Shown: piece by piece, positions 9,625 through 22,670 of the stretch
Position numbering within the stretch: the first letter of the stretch is position 1
Layout: every line of letters starts with the position of its first letter
Assembly (NCBI RefSeq): GCF_047675955.1
Contig: NC_132904.1
Span: 85,999,447 to 86,063,446, forward strand
DNA length: 64,000 bases
Reading direction: 5' to 3'
Source of the DNA: Chlorocebus sabaeus
Lineage: Eukaryota > Chordata > Mammalia > Primates > Cercopithecidae
Program-made: the position numbers and the translations under genes
Notes under the pieces: generated by a model
Databases searched by the model: none
Seen by the model: the letters and a program-made list of their open reading frames with translations, nothing else
What the model was told of the DNA's origin: nothing

Positions 9625-12600
9625 GTCTGAAAGAAAGTAGGACGAGACCCAAGATGGCTGACTAGATACAGCCAGGAGGAACATCTCACACTGAGAGACA
9701 GGGATATGGGGAAGACCAGCAAACTCTGAGCAGATCTTCAGCAGGAAAGCATTGAGAGTGGGTGAAGTGAGGACACAGACAGTGGGCTGAACTTGGGGAG
9801 GAAGCTGGGAGCCCTGTAGGGGGCTGTTGAGCACTGGGGCTCGTTCCTGGACCCCAGCAACTCCTGGGGAAGGAGTGAGTTAAATAGGTGAGGAGTGGTC
9901 TGTCCTCACTAGGAACCTCCAAAAGTCCCAGCAGCAAGAGAGCCTATAACTCCTACAGACTCTTGAGCTGACAGAGAGAGTTGGTAGAGAGGTGGAAGAA
10001 ACAGGATTCCAGCCTATGCAGAGCCTAGAGGGTTTGGCACAGGAACAGTTGCAGTGGAGCATGGCCAGGGTGCCCATCCCCCAAGACTCTCCATGTCCTT
10101 CTAAGTGATGTCAGCCTTTGAGAGACTGTCGGACCTAAGGAGAGCACGGTGGTGTTGCAAATGGGATGGGACCAGTTCAAACTGCACATCCCCTGTCTGC
10201 TGGCCTCTCCTGGGTACAGTCTGGCTGTATGTTCCTGCTTGAAGCACAGCCTCCGATGCCCAACCAAGTTGCTTCCCAGGGATTATCATCATAGCTCCTT
10301 CACTGGAAGACTGTGCCTGTTTGTTGAAGAACTCCAGTAGACCAGCCCCTGACAATGCACACTAGCCAACCTGCAGCCTTGCCCCACTACAATCTCCCTC
10401 TCCCCATGTGGGCAGACCTCACCTCCCTTACCCAGCCAGTACATGTGTGTGAATGCATCTCACTGTGCCACTACAGATGATCCAGAGCTCACTATCTAAC
10501 CCCTTGCTGACACAGGAGTGCCCTGTTACACTACCACCAACAGCACAAATGCATACATGGACGCTGGCAACTCTGCCTCTGCCACCGCCTTGCACCAGCC
10601 ACACTGCCACTGCCATAGGCATGAGCATACACAGGACCACTTCAGGCTCACTCCCACCAGTGCACCACCCAAGCCTACAGGAGTGAACCCTGCCAGCACC
10701 AGCTTTGTATAGTTGTGGCCAGTAGACTGGGACACCTGAGCCCCCCAGTGAATCAGATTCCTAACCTCAAAGGGCCAGAGACTGAAGCTGGGGGCCTCGT
10801 ACAGCTGCTCAGAGTTAACCATGCAGTCCAGGAGTGCTGAGCTGATCCTTGGCCCCCTAAAACCTTCCAGAAATAAAGTCAGTCTACTGAACCTACCTTA
10901 AACCACAACCAAACTTCCAAAGGCATCAAAGAAAATAAAATTGTAAAAAACTCCATCCAAAGAACAGTAACTTCAAAGACTAAAGGAACATCAGTCCACA
11001 TAGATGAGAATGAATCTGGCAACTCAAAAATCTAGAGTGTCTTCTTACTTCCAAATGACCACATTAGGTCCCAAGCGATAGTTCTTAACTAGGCTGAAAT
11101 GGCTAACATGACAGAAATATAATTCTGAACATAGATAGAAACAAACATCATAGAGATTCAGGAGAAAATTGAAACCAAATCAAAGGAAACTAAGAAATAC
11201 AGTAAAATGATGCAGGAACTGAAAGATGAAATGACCATTTTAAGTAAGAACCAAACTGATCTGATAGAGCTAAAAAACTCACTACTAGAATTTCATAATC
11301 CAATCACAAGTATTAACAGCAGAATACACCAAGCTGTGGAAAGAATGTTAGAGTTTGAAGGTCAGTTCACCAAATTAACTCAGACAAAAATAAAGAAAAA
11401 AGAATGAATGAAACCTCCAGGAAATATAGGATTAAGTAAAAGGGCCAAATCTACTGACTGGCATCCCTGAGAGAGAGTAAGCAAACTGGAAAACATGTCT
11501 GAGGATATAATTCATGAAAATTTCCCCAACTCTGCTAGACAGGCTATCACTAAATTCAGAAAATGCAGAGAACCCCTGTGAGATCCTATACAAGATGACC
11601 ATCCCCAAAACACAGTCATCAGATTCTGCAAGATCAAAATGAAAGAAAAACTGTTAAAGGCAGCTAGAGAGAAGGGGCAAATCAAACAACAAAGGGAATA
11701 CTTTCAGACTAAAGTAGACCTTTGAACAGAAACCCTACAAGACAGTCAAAATTGGGGGCCTATATTCAGTATTCTTAAGGAAAAAAATCCCAACCAAGAA
11801 TTTCATATCCAGCCAAACTAAACTTCATAAACAAAGGAGAAATAAGATACTTTTCAGGCAAGCAATAGCTAAGGAAATTCCTAACGACAAGACCTGCCTT
11901 ATAAGAGATCCTGAAGGGAGTGCTAAATATAAAGACAAAAGACCATTACCAGTCACAGCAAAACAAACTTAAGTACGTAGACCATTGACACTATAAAGCA
12001 ACTACACAATAAAGTCTGCATAATAACCAGCTAACAACATGATGATAGGAACAAATTCACATATATCAGTAATAACCTTGAATGTAAACAGGCTAAATGC
12101 CTTAATTAAAAGACAGAGTGGCAAGCTGGAAAAAGACACAAGAGCCAACTGAATGCTGTCTTCAACAGACCCATCTGACATGCAATGACATTCATAGGTT
12201 CAAAGTAAAAGGATGGAAAAAAATCTACCAAGTAAACAGAAAACAGAAAAAAGCAAGGGTTACTACTCTAGTTTCTGACAAAACATACTTTAAACCAACA
12301 ATGAACAAAAAAGACAAAAAAGGGCATTATATAATGGTAAAGGGTTCAATTTAATAAGAAGACCTAATTATTCTAAGTAGATATGAACTCAACACAGGAG
12401 CACCCGGATTCATAAAAAAAGTTCTTAGAGCCCTATGAAGAGACTTAGATAACTGCACGAAAATAACAGAAGACTTCAAAACCCCACTAATATTATTAGG
12501 CATATCCTTGAGTCAGAAAACTAACAAAGATATTCAAGACATGATCTTGACACTTGACCAAATGGACCTAACAGATATCTACAGGACAATCTACCCCCAA

Positions 12601-15600
12601 ACAAGTGAATATACAATCTTCTTATCTGCACATTGCATATACTCTAAAATTGACCACATGCTCAGCCATAAAACAATTTTCAGCAAAATTTAAAAACCTA
12701 AAATCATACCAACCACACTCTTGGACCACAATGCAATAGAAATATAACTCAACACTAAGAAGATTGCTTGAAACCATACAATTACATGGAAATTAAATAA
12801 CCGGCTCCTGGATGACTTTTGGGTAAACAATGAAATTAAGGTAAAAATCAAGAAATTCTTTGAAACTAAGAAGAACAAAGATACAACATACCAGAATCTC
12901 TGGGACACAGCTAAAGGAGTGTTGAAAAGGAAGTTTACAGCACTAAGCACCCACATCAAAAAGTTAGAAAGAGTTCAAATTAACAACCTAACACCACAGC
13001 TAGGGGAACAAAAAATAACCAAAATCAGAGCTGAACTGAATGAAACTGAAGGAGGAAAAATCATACAAAAGTTCAGCAAATGGCAAAATTGATTTTTTGA
13101 AAGAATAAATAAGACTGATAGACTGCTAGCTAGACTAATAAAGAAAAAGAGAGAAGATCCAAATAAACACAATCAGAAATGACAAAGGAAACATTATCAC
13201 AGGCTTCAGAGAAGTACAAAAAACACTCAGAGACTATTATGAGCATCTTTATGCAAACAAACTATGAAACCTAAAATAAATGAAGAAATTTCTGGAAACA
13301 TAAACCCTCCAAAATTGAACCAGGAAGAAATTGATACCCTGAACAGACCAAATAATAAGTTCCAAAATTGAATCAATAATAAAAATCTTACTAGTCAGAG
13401 AAAACCCAGGACCAGACAGATTCATAGCCAAATTCTACCAGATGTATAAAGAAGAGATAGTACCATTCCTACTGAAATTATTCCAAAAACATGAGAAGAC
13501 TTTCCTCTAACTCATTCTGGTACCAAAACCAGGATCATTCTGGTACCAAAACCTGGCAGAGATACTATGAAAAAAGAAAACTTCAGGCCAATATCCTTGA
13601 TGAAAATAGAAGCAAAAATCCCCCCAAAATATTAATAATCAAGTCCAGCAGCAATCAAAAAGTTAATTCACCACAATCAAGTAGGCTTTATACCTGAGAC
13701 AAAGGTTGCTTCAACATACACAAATCAATAAATGGTATATATCACATAAACTTAAATATTAAAAAACCATGATCATCTCAATAGACGCAGAGAAGACTTT
13801 GAGTAAAATTCAACATTGCTTCATGTTAAAAACCCTCAACAAACTAGGCATTGAAGTAACATAACTCAAAATAATAAGAGCCATCTATGACAAACCCACA
13901 GCCAACATCACTTTGAAAAGGGAAAAGCTGTAAGCATTCCCCTTGAGAATGGAAACAAGACAAGGATGCCCTCTCTCCTCTCACCACTCCTATTGAACAT
14001 AATACAGGAAATACAGGAAGCCCTAGACAGAGCAGACAACTAAGAGAAAAATATAAAGACATCCATAAAGAAGAGAGGAATTCAAATGATCTTGGTTTGC
14101 AGATGATATGATTCTATGGCTAGAAAATCCAATAATCTCTGCCCAAAGCTCCTAGATCTTATAAACAACTTCAGCAAAGTTTAAAGATAAAAATATCAAG
14201 GTACAAAAATTAGTAGCATTTCTATACACCAACAATGTTTAAGCTGAGGGCCAAATCAAAATCATAATCCCATTCACAATATCCACAAAAATAATAAAAT
14301 ACCTAGAAATACAAATAACCAGGTAAGTAAAAGACATCTGCAAGAGAATTATAAAACACTGCTGAACGAAATCAGAAATAACACAAACAAATGAAAAAAA
14401 TTCCATGTTCATAAATGGGAAGAATCATTATAGTTAAAATGGCCATACTGGCCAAAGCAATTTATAGATTCAATACCATTCCTATCAAACTACCAATGCT
14501 AGTCATCACAGAATTAGAAAAAAACTATTTTAAATTCATATGGAACCAAAAAAGACCCCAAATAGCCAAAGCAATACCAAGCAAAAGAACAAAGCTGGAG
14601 GGCTCACATTACCTGCCTTCAAATTATACTACAAGACTACAGTAACCAAAGCAGCATAGTGCTGGTACACATACACACAGTCTAATGGAACAGAATAGAG
14701 TGCCCAGAAATAAAGCTGCATACCTACAACCATCTGATCTTTGATAAAATCAACAAAAGCAATCAATAGGAAATAATGTTGCTAGGATAACTGCAACTAT
14801 ATCCTCCTAGCAACAATATAAATGGTGCTAGGATAACTGGCTACCCATTTGCAAAAGATTTAATCTGGACCCCTTTCTTAAAGCAATATAAAAATCAACT
14901 CAAGATGAATGAAAGACTTAAATGTAAAGCAATATAAAAATTAACTCGAGATGAATGAAAGACTTAAATGTAAAACCTAAAACTATAAAAAGCCTGGAGG
15001 ATAACCTAGGAAAAATACCATTCAGGACATAGACCTTGGCAAAGATTTCTGATGAAGACAACAAAAGCAATTACAACAAAACCAAAAATGGACAAATAAG
15101 ATCTAATTAAACTAAGCAGCTTCTGCACAACAAAAGAAACTATAAACAGACAACCTACAGAATGGATGAAAACATTTGAAATCCATGCGTATGACAAAGA
15201 CCTAGTACACAGATTCTGTAAGAAACTTAAACAACTTAACAAGCAAAAAAAATAAACAATCTCATTAAAAAGTGTGCTAAGAACATAAAAAGACACTTTT
15301 CCAAAGAAGACATATATGTGGCCAACAAGCATATGAAAACAATATTCAACATCACTAATTACTAGAGAAATGTAAATCAAAACCACAATGAAATACCATC
15401 TCACACCAGTCAGAATGGCTATAATTAAAAAGTCAAAAAATAACAGATTCTGGGAAGGTTGCAGAGAAAAGGGAACACTTACATGCTGTTCATGGGAATG
15501 TGAATTAGATCAGCCCCTGTGGAAAATAGTTTTGCAATTTTTCAACAAACTTAAAACCAAACATTCATTTGATCCAGCAATCCCATGATTGAATATATAC

Positions 15601-16105
15601 CCAAAGGGATATAAATCATTCTACCATAAAGACGCATGCACACATACATTCATCACAGCACTATTCACAAGAGAAGACATGGAATCAACCTAAATGCTCA
15701 TTAATGACAGACCAGATAAAGAAAATATGGTATATATATATATACCATGGAATACTACACAGCCATAAAAAGAAACAAGATCATGTCCTTTGCAAGAAAT
15801 ATGAATGGGGCTGGAGGTGATTATCCTAAAACAGAAAACCAAATACCAAGCACATGTTCTCACTTACAAATTGAGAGCTAAACATTGACTAGATAGGAAT
15901 GCAAAGAATGGAACAACAGACATGGGTCTACTTGAGGGTGGAGGGTGGGAGAAGCGAGACATTCAACAAACTATGTGGTACTATGCTTATTACTTGGGTG
16001 AAAAAAATAATCTGTACACTAAATCCCCATGAAACACAATTTATCCTATAGTAAACCTGCACATGTACCACTGATCCTAAAATAAAAGTTTAAAAAAATA
16101 TGAGA
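9625..16105 (+). mobile_element. Near full-length old LINE-1 (L1PB/L1MA type), inactive
   Basis: About 6.5 kb. A GC-rich 5' UTR begins near AGACCCAAGATGGCTGACTA (9645) and runs to about 11090. An ORF1 remnant at about 11095-11990 includes a coiled-coil-like stretch (11207-11407). The ORF2 remnant, about 12035-15880, passes the endonuclease and reverse-transcriptase regions, with pieces such as TECCLQQTHLTCNDIHRFK near 12145. The 3' UTR and A-rich end reach about 16105. Stop codons and frameshifts occur throughout, so it encodes no working protein. Small duplications are seen at 13512-13557 and 14778-14971. No clear target duplication was found. It is antisense to NOX4, within intron 2. Confidence 0.92.
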
Positions 16106-16665
16106 AGAAAATATTTAAATCCAATATTAACATTATGGAGCAGAAGAAAGTGAAATGAGGGGAACAAAACCTCGTTACAGAGCATCTTATAAGTCACAGA
16201 TCTTAAAGTAAAATTGACCAGTAAAATCCCACTATTATCTCTTTCAAGTTATGAAAAAATTATTTGAATTTTCTAATGTTTGCATTACTCATCTGCCAAG
16301 AGAGAACATAATACTACTATGTGAGGAAATTCAGTCACAAACTACTTGTAACATGCCTCTAAAACGTTTTCTATTCAATAAATGCAATCCTTAGTAAACC
16401 TTTGTTTTATTCTGCCCCTTTTGGGAAGAAAGAATTTTTAAAAAAAGAAAAAAGGGAGCAAGGGAGAGTAAGGATGAAAGAAAACTAGCTAACTGCATTA
16501 ATATATAACAGCAACAAAATTTTTTTTAAACATTTTAAAGATTTTATTTTATAAAAGTAATAAAAAATGTAAACTGTCTAGTAAAAAAGTTAACCAAAAA
16601 AAACAAAACCACAAGACACATGTAAAAACAAGGAACTAAAGGAACGTAAGAGAAGGGCTAAGTAG
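16106..16665. other. Intron sequence without recognised features
   Basis: AT-rich sequence after the L1 tail with several A-rich patches. I recognise no repeat family or coding signal. Confidence 0.5.
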
Positions 16666-16669
16666 ATAA

Positions 16670-17480
16670 CTAATACACCATGTTTCATGTAGGGAGATTT
16701 AATACTGTAAAGATGCCAATCTCTCAAAATTGATTTACAAACTCAGTGTAACTCCAATCGAACTCCAATAGGTTTTCTTCATAAAACTTGGCAAGCTGAC
16801 TTTAAAATGTATGCAGAAATGCAAAACAGCAGAAACAAAGTGAAACACTAAAAGAAAAGGAGACATAATTTGGCCTTCACATAATAGAACTTACTATAAA
16901 GTTACAGTAATTCAGAATGTGTTTCTTGTGTATAGATAGATAAACTGACCAATGGAACAAAGACCCGTAAACAACTATATATATATCAACTATGATATGT
17001 GACAGAAAGGGCATGTCAGATTAATGGGAAAAGAGTCTATTCGATGAAGGAAAAAATTGGTTATCATATAGAAACAAAATCACATAACATCCTCGTTTCA
17101 AACCACCCCAAAACATTAGTTCCTGAATAGTTAAGAACTTAAATATCAAAATCAAAATTCAAAACTTTTAATAGAACATAATATATTAACCTTTTGGACA
17201 TTAGCATAAGCATTGGATTTCTCAAGACATAAAAAGTTGGAACTCAATCAAAACAAGTAATACATTAAATATACAGGCAAAATAAAACTATTTTTTCAAT
17301 GTCAAAGAAATGAGAAATTCAAAATTCACAATAGTGGTAATCTCTTGCCAGAAGAGAGAAGAAAAATATAGATATATGATGAGATAACCAAATATATAGA
17401 TGTAAATTATGTATAATGTTCTAATTCTAGTTGTATGTACAGATATTCATTATATCATAAGTAATTTGCATAAAATAAAG
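16670..17480 (+). mobile_element. L1M ORF2/3' fragment, very old
   Basis: Diverged but collinear with the end of L1 ORF2: AAAGATGCCAATCTCTCAAA, ACTGACCAATGGAACAAAGA and ATAGTTAAGAACTTAAATATC, with many indels. The 3' end after about 17340 is uncertain. Confidence 0.7.
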
Positions 17481-18510
17481 CAGGATCATGCCTAAATTAA
17501 CAAATTGGGATAGGAACTGAGGAATATTAGTAATCAGATTATATCTGTCTAATGTAAACAAATAAAAATAATTATGTATCTAAATTGTTTAATTTAATGC
17601 CTATCATATAGCAATAATTCCTATTAATAATAATAGGAACACTATTCTCTGGATTACCACTGAATTCTACATCCGAGATCAGCTGTGCTTCATACAAGCT
17701 AATTACAATCACATGACACAATGTAATTTTCAAAGAATCAGTCCCCTTTGGTATTGATGCAATATTTTTTGGCAACAAGTTTGAATCATATTCTTGCTAG
17801 CTTGTCATCTGTTGTTGTCTGGTACTATCCACACTTTTTAGATGAACAGTGTACAAAAATATAACAAGGGATGGGGTCATATCTGCATATATTTCCTGAA
17901 GTAGGCCACAAAACAACTCTATTTTAATGACACTGACTAAGAATATGTGTAAGACAGGTGCTTTTCTTATCTTGAATTTGTTCATGCACTTGATATTTCC
18001 AAATTAACTGTTGGCAAAATGTCAACTTTGTGTTTATTGTCAGCATATGAAATACAGTTCCTGAAAGGGAGACAGGATAATAAATAGTGTTTTCAGGAAA
18101 GCAGTAATTTTCATTGACTGATATAAAAAGTAATTAATATGTCCAGTTAGGCTATTTCTACATCTTAAGTTGGAACACCTTAGGGATACAGTTTAATGGA
18201 TATACCAGTAAGTGGACAAATAGACATAATACTCTCTGGACTATCTAAAGAAGGTTAAATATAATTTTCTATCTCAATCAGTAAAATAATTATCATTTGA
18301 GAGTGACAGGTTTTTCTTGTTTATATAGGGTTCCAGAGAAATAGAATAATTATCTCTTTTGATCTGGCATTTGCATATGATAAGAACACTTTAATTCAAA
18401 GGATTGTATATGACAATTGTATTTGTAGTTTTAATGTAGCTAAACAATAGTTAATTTAAAATATATCAGAAAAAAATCTGTCACAAAAGTTCAGGAATTA
18501 AGAGATACAA
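17481..18510. other. Intron sequence without recognised features
   Basis: AT-rich, no named repeat recognised. Short open frames here have no family resemblance I can see. Confidence 0.5.
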
Positions 18511-18815
18511 GGCCGGGCGCGGTGGCTCAAGCCTGTAATCCCAGCACTTTGGGAGGCCGAGACGGGCGGATCACGAGGTCAGGAGATCGAGACCATCCTG
18601 GCTAACACGGTGAAACCCCGTCTCTACTAAAAATACAAAAAACTAGCCGGGCGAGGTGGCGGGCGCCTGTAGTCCCAGCTACTCCGGAGGCTGAGGCAGG
18701 AGAATGGCGTGAACCCGGGAGGCGGAGCTTGCAGTGAGCTGAGATCCGGCCACTGCAGTCCAGCCCGGGATACAGAGCAAGACTCCGTCTCAAAAAAAAA
18801 AAAAAAAAAAAAAAG
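18511..18815 (+). mobile_element. AluY, Old World monkey type, young
   Basis: Full-length Alu with a 24-base A tail and the target duplication AGAGATACAA at 18501-18510 and 18816-18825. By reading across, it matches the reverse complement of 1110-1411 with about one difference in the body. The two copies are in opposite orientation and NOX4 exons 3 and 4 lie between them. Confidence 0.97.
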
Positions 18816-18825
18816 AGAGATACAA

Positions 18826-19590
18826 ATAAATCATCCATATTTCCTTTGAGAGTCAATGCTTTAAAGAAAATCTGTATATATCTTCATTGTCTAACTATGT
18901 ATTGCATGTCTGGAAGTGTTTTATTATTGTGTTTATATTAAATTCCACAGTAATTTAATTCAAAGTGGCTTTAAGTATCCCCTTGGGATAAATACAGTTT
19001 ATTTTAGCATCAACTTCTTTACGATTCTGCAAAATCCAACTGGAAATTTTACCAACAACCCACTTTCTCATACATGTTTGTTCCTGAATATAGTTAGTTT
19101 TTAAAACTAAGAAGAAAACTTCTTTTTAATAGGTTTTCAGAGTACAAAATGTTCTCATTCAGAAGCAGTGGAGTGAGGAAAATGGAGATGGACACATTTT
19201 AAAGTGGCAAGATTATAAGAAAACATTTTATCTAGTTACTACATGGGCAATATTCTATTAGCTAAACAGATTGTTTTGTTTGATCATTATTAATCCATAA
19301 GCTTCATAAGCATCAGTTATCTCATGTGTTTATTTTTTTAAAAAATGACTGCTCTAAGTTATGTGTCCAGTCCATTCTATGTGAATGATTTGTTTTACCC
19401 TTCCCAGCTATTCCAGAGTTTTTAAATTTAATCAGGTTAGTTGTCACTAGATGGAAGTGTTATTTTCAAATTTCAAGTCCCACCTGTCAAGGTGTCTAAG
19501 ATACATAATTAACTCAGGATTCCATATGTAATTTTTAAAACTACAAATAGATTTTAAATGAGGACATATAAATAAAACATAGTTTAGTTT
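18826..19590. other. Intron sequence without recognised features
   Basis: AT-rich, no repeat or coding signal recognised. Confidence 0.45.
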
Positions 19591-19737
19591 TTGTTATGAA
19601 CTAAATGCTGTTTCTCTCCAAAATTCATTTGTTGAAGCCTTAGTCGCCAATGTGATGGTATTTGGAGTTAAAGCCTTTGATACAAAATTATATGAAGTCG
19701 TGAGAATGGAGTCCCCATGATAGGATTAATGTCTTTA
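19591..19737 (+). mobile_element. MaLR-type LTR, first part
   Basis: TTATGAACTAAATGCTG, CAAAATTCATTTGTTGAAGC and CCAATGTGATGGTATTTGG are typical of an MST/MLT1-group LTR. The LTR is split by the L1 insertion and continues at 20636. Confidence 0.75.
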
Positions 19738-20635
19738 TTTTTTTAAAAAAAATTTATTATATTTTAAGTTCTGAGCTACAAGTGCAGACCGTGTAGGTTT
19801 GTTACATAGGTATACATGTGCCATGGTGGTTTGCTGCACCCATCAATCCATCACCTACATTAGGTATTTCTCCTAATGCTATCCTTCCCCTAGCCCCCTA
19901 CTCCTCGACAATCCCGTTTGTGATTGTTCCCTTCCCTGTGTCCATGTGTTCTCATTGTTCAGCTCCCACCTATGAGTGAGAACGTACAGTGTTTGGTTTT
20001 CTGTTCATGTGCCACATTTTCTTAATCCAGTCTCTCACTGATGGGCATTTGGGTTGGTTCCAAGTCTTTGCTATTGTGAACAGTGGCGCAATAAACATAC
20101 ATGTGCATGTGTCTTCACAGTAGAATGATTTATAATCCTTTGGGTATATGCCCAGTAATGTGATTGTTGGGTCAAATGGTGTTTCTATTCTAGATCCTTG
20201 AGGAATCGCCACACTGTCTTCCACAATGGTTGAACTAAATTACACTCTCACTAACAGTCTAAAAGCATTTTATTTCTCCACATCCTCTCCAGCATCTGTT
20301 GTTTCCTGACATTTTAATGATCGCCATTCTAACTGGTGTGAGATTGTATCTCATTGTGGTTTTGATTTGCATTTCTCTGATGACCAGTGATGATCAGCAT
20401 TTTTTCCTGTATCTGTTAGCTGCATAAAAGTCTTCTTTTGAGAAGTGTCTGTTCATATCCTTTGCTCACTTTTTGATGGGGTTGTTTTTTCTTGTAAATT
20501 TGTTTAAGTTCTTTGTAGATTCTGGATATTAGCCCTTTGTCAGATGGATAGACTGCAGAAATTTTCTCCCATTCTGTAGGTCGTCTGTTCACTCTGATGG
20601 GATTCAATTAAACTAAAGAGCTTCTGCACAGCAAA
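19738..20635 (-). mobile_element. L1PA 3' fragment with 5' inversion
   Basis: Antisense L1PA 3' UTR and ORF2 end from 19738 to about 20600, followed by about 36 bases of ORF2 in the opposite orientation (20601-20635, AAACTAAAGAGCTTCTGCAC). This is the layout left by twin priming. Target duplications AGGATTAATGTCTTTA (19722-19737) and AGGATTAATGCCCTTA (20636-20651) flank it. It is in the same sense as NOX4. Confidence 0.92.
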
Positions 20636-20870
20636 AGGATTAATGCCCTTATAAGAAGAGGAGGACGCCAGAGTACCCTCCCTCCTTCTCTCATCAGGTT
20701 AGCATACAGCAAAAAGGCAGCCATCTGTAAACAAGGAAGAGGGCCCTCATCAAACCCTGAATCTATTGACACTGTAGATTCAGTGTTGCACTTCCCAAGC
20801 AACAGAAAAATGTTTGTTGCTTAAGCTGCCTAGTCTATGATATTTAGTTACACCAGCGTGAACCAAGACA
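20636..20870 (+). mobile_element. MaLR-type LTR, second part
   Basis: Continues the LTR of 19591-19737: TTATAAGAAGAGGAGGACGCC, AGAGGGCCCTCATCAAACCC and a 3' end with AAGCTGCCTAGTCTATGATA, each with changes. Subfamily not assigned. Confidence 0.75.
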
Positions 20871-21087
20871 ATCCTATAGAAAAATATTTTTAAATGCCAT
20901 TTAAAGTAAGTTATTGAAGAGCATAATATCTAGGTATACCAACTACATTTTTTTTAAAAAATCTCAAACAGTTTCTTATCTTAAATATTCTACTTAATAA
21001 ATTTTAATCTTGAAATAGTTAATTGAGAGGGATACAATTTCCTTACCTATAAAACAAATATAACATAATAATCCTACCTGTTACGGC

Positions 21088-21308
21088 TTTTTTTTTTTTT
21101 TTTTTTTTTTTTTTTTGAGACGGGGTCTCGCTCTGTCGCCCAGGCTGGAGTGCAGTAGCCGGATCTCAGCTCACTGCAAGCTCCGCCTCCCGGGTTTTCC
21201 CCAATCTCCTGCCTCAGCCTCCCGAGTAGCTGGGACTACAGGCGCCCGCCACCTCGCCCGGCTATTTTTTTTGTATTTTTTAGTAGAGACGGGGTTTCAC
21301 TATGTTGA
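21088..21308 (-). mobile_element. AluY, 5' truncated, Old World monkey type
   Basis: Antisense Alu with a 28-base T tract. It stops at GGGGTTTCACTATGTTG, so the first third of the element is absent. No clear target duplication was seen, so truncation by later deletion is possible. Confidence 0.9.
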
Positions 21309-21931
21309 CTTTTGTGAAAAGTAAAAACAGTCTGAAAAATGCAGACAGTATATGGAGTTAACTCATTGCCATACGGTCACTGAATCACATCCTTTCACTA
21401 AACACTTTTTTCTGTGTTTTAAAGTACGTGCTATCTGTTCCACTCACATTATTAATTGAACACGTATTTATTGTGATTGGCACATAATTTGGGACACTAT
21501 GAGTTCAATAGTGAACTAAAAACATAAAATTCCCTTTCCCTTAGGCTGCTCATGTTTTAGTAGAGGAAATACATTAATCAAATAACTTGATAAGCAAATA
21601 CAATTTGTAACAGTGATAAATGAGAAACAGAGTATGAATACATGTAACAGGAAATCAGATCTAAATGGGAAGATCAGCAAGCCTTCCTTGATTAATGGAA
21701 AGTAAAAAGGAAACTGAGATCTGAAGAATAAAACCAGAAGTCAGCCAGAAATAAGGACATCCATGCAGGGAAAAAGCAGCATGAGAAGTGATGTATAGCA
21801 AATGAAAACATGGTGCATATATAGTAAATAAATAGTAGGCCAATATGTTTGGTTTGGAAATGAAGGATGATGGAACATAAAGCTGAAGAAGCTGGTCAGG
21901 GCAGAACATGCTAGACTTTACAGGTTATATT
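21309..21931. other. Intron sequence without recognised features
   Basis: No repeat family or coding signal recognised. Confidence 0.45.
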
Positions 21932-21948
21932 AAGAATGTGTCTTTATT

Positions 21949-22253
21949 GGCCGGGCACAGTGGTTCACGCCTGTAATCCCAGCACTTTGGGAGGCCAAGG
22001 TGGGAGGATCACAAGGTCAGGAGATCGAAACCATCCTGGCTAACACGGTGAAACCCCATCTCTACTAAAAAAAACACAAAAAAATTAGCAAGGCCTAGTG
22101 GCGGGCGCCTGTAGTCCCAGTTCCTCGGGAGGCTGAGACAGGCGAATGGCGTGAAACCGGTAGGTGGAGCTTTCAGTAAGCCAAGGTCGCGACGCGGCAC
22201 TCCAGCCTGGGCGACAGAGCAAGACTCGTCTCAAAAAATAAAAAATAAAAAAA
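21949..22253 (+). mobile_element. AluY-like element with target duplication
   Basis: Full-length Alu with several private changes (GTCGCGACGCGGCAC, spaced A-rich tail). Target duplications AAGAATGTGTCTTTATT (21932-21948) and AAGAACGTGTCTTTATC (22254-22270) differ at two positions. Confidence 0.95.
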
Positions 22254-22278
22254 AAGAACGTGTCTTTATCTTGTGGTT

Positions 22279-22311
22279 TTTTTTTTGTTTTGTTTTGTTT
22301 TGTTTTGTTTT
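22279..22311. repeat. (TTTTG)n repeat
   Basis: T run followed by five TTTTG-type units. Confidence 0.9.
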
Positions 22312-22324
22312 CAGAGCGTCTCTC

Positions 22325-22670
22325 TCAGTCTGCTCTGGATGTTTTAAGAAAATACCATAAACAGGGTGACTTATAAACAACAAACATTTATTTCTCTCTA
22401 AAACTTCAAGATCAAGGCAGATTCAGGGCCTGGTTAGGGCCCACTTCCTCATAGACAGTGCCTTCTGCTGGCGTCCTCACATGATGGCTAACTAGCGCTC
22501 TGAAGCCTCTTTTATAAAGACACTAATCCCAGTCATGAGGGCTTTGCCTTCATGACCTAATCACCAAGTCACTCAAAGCCTCCACCTCCTCATACTATTG
22601 CCTTAAGGGTGAGGATTTCAATGTATGAATTTTGGGGGGACACAAATATTCAGTCCATAGCACAGAATGA
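22325..22670 (-). mobile_element. MaLR-type LTR
   Basis: Antisense LTR of the same group as 19591-20870: AGGGCCTGGTTAGGGCCCAC, GCCTTCATGACCTAATCACC and ATGTATGAATTTTGGGGGGA are in the expected reverse order. Confidence 0.75.

Noticed and set aside
9622..10822. Cluster of overlapping open frames on both strands
   Set aside because: GC-rich 5' UTR of the old L1, no coding family.
15006..15404. 132-codon minus-strand open frame
   Set aside because: Antisense to the L1 ORF2 remnant; L1 is A-rich so its antisense has few stops.
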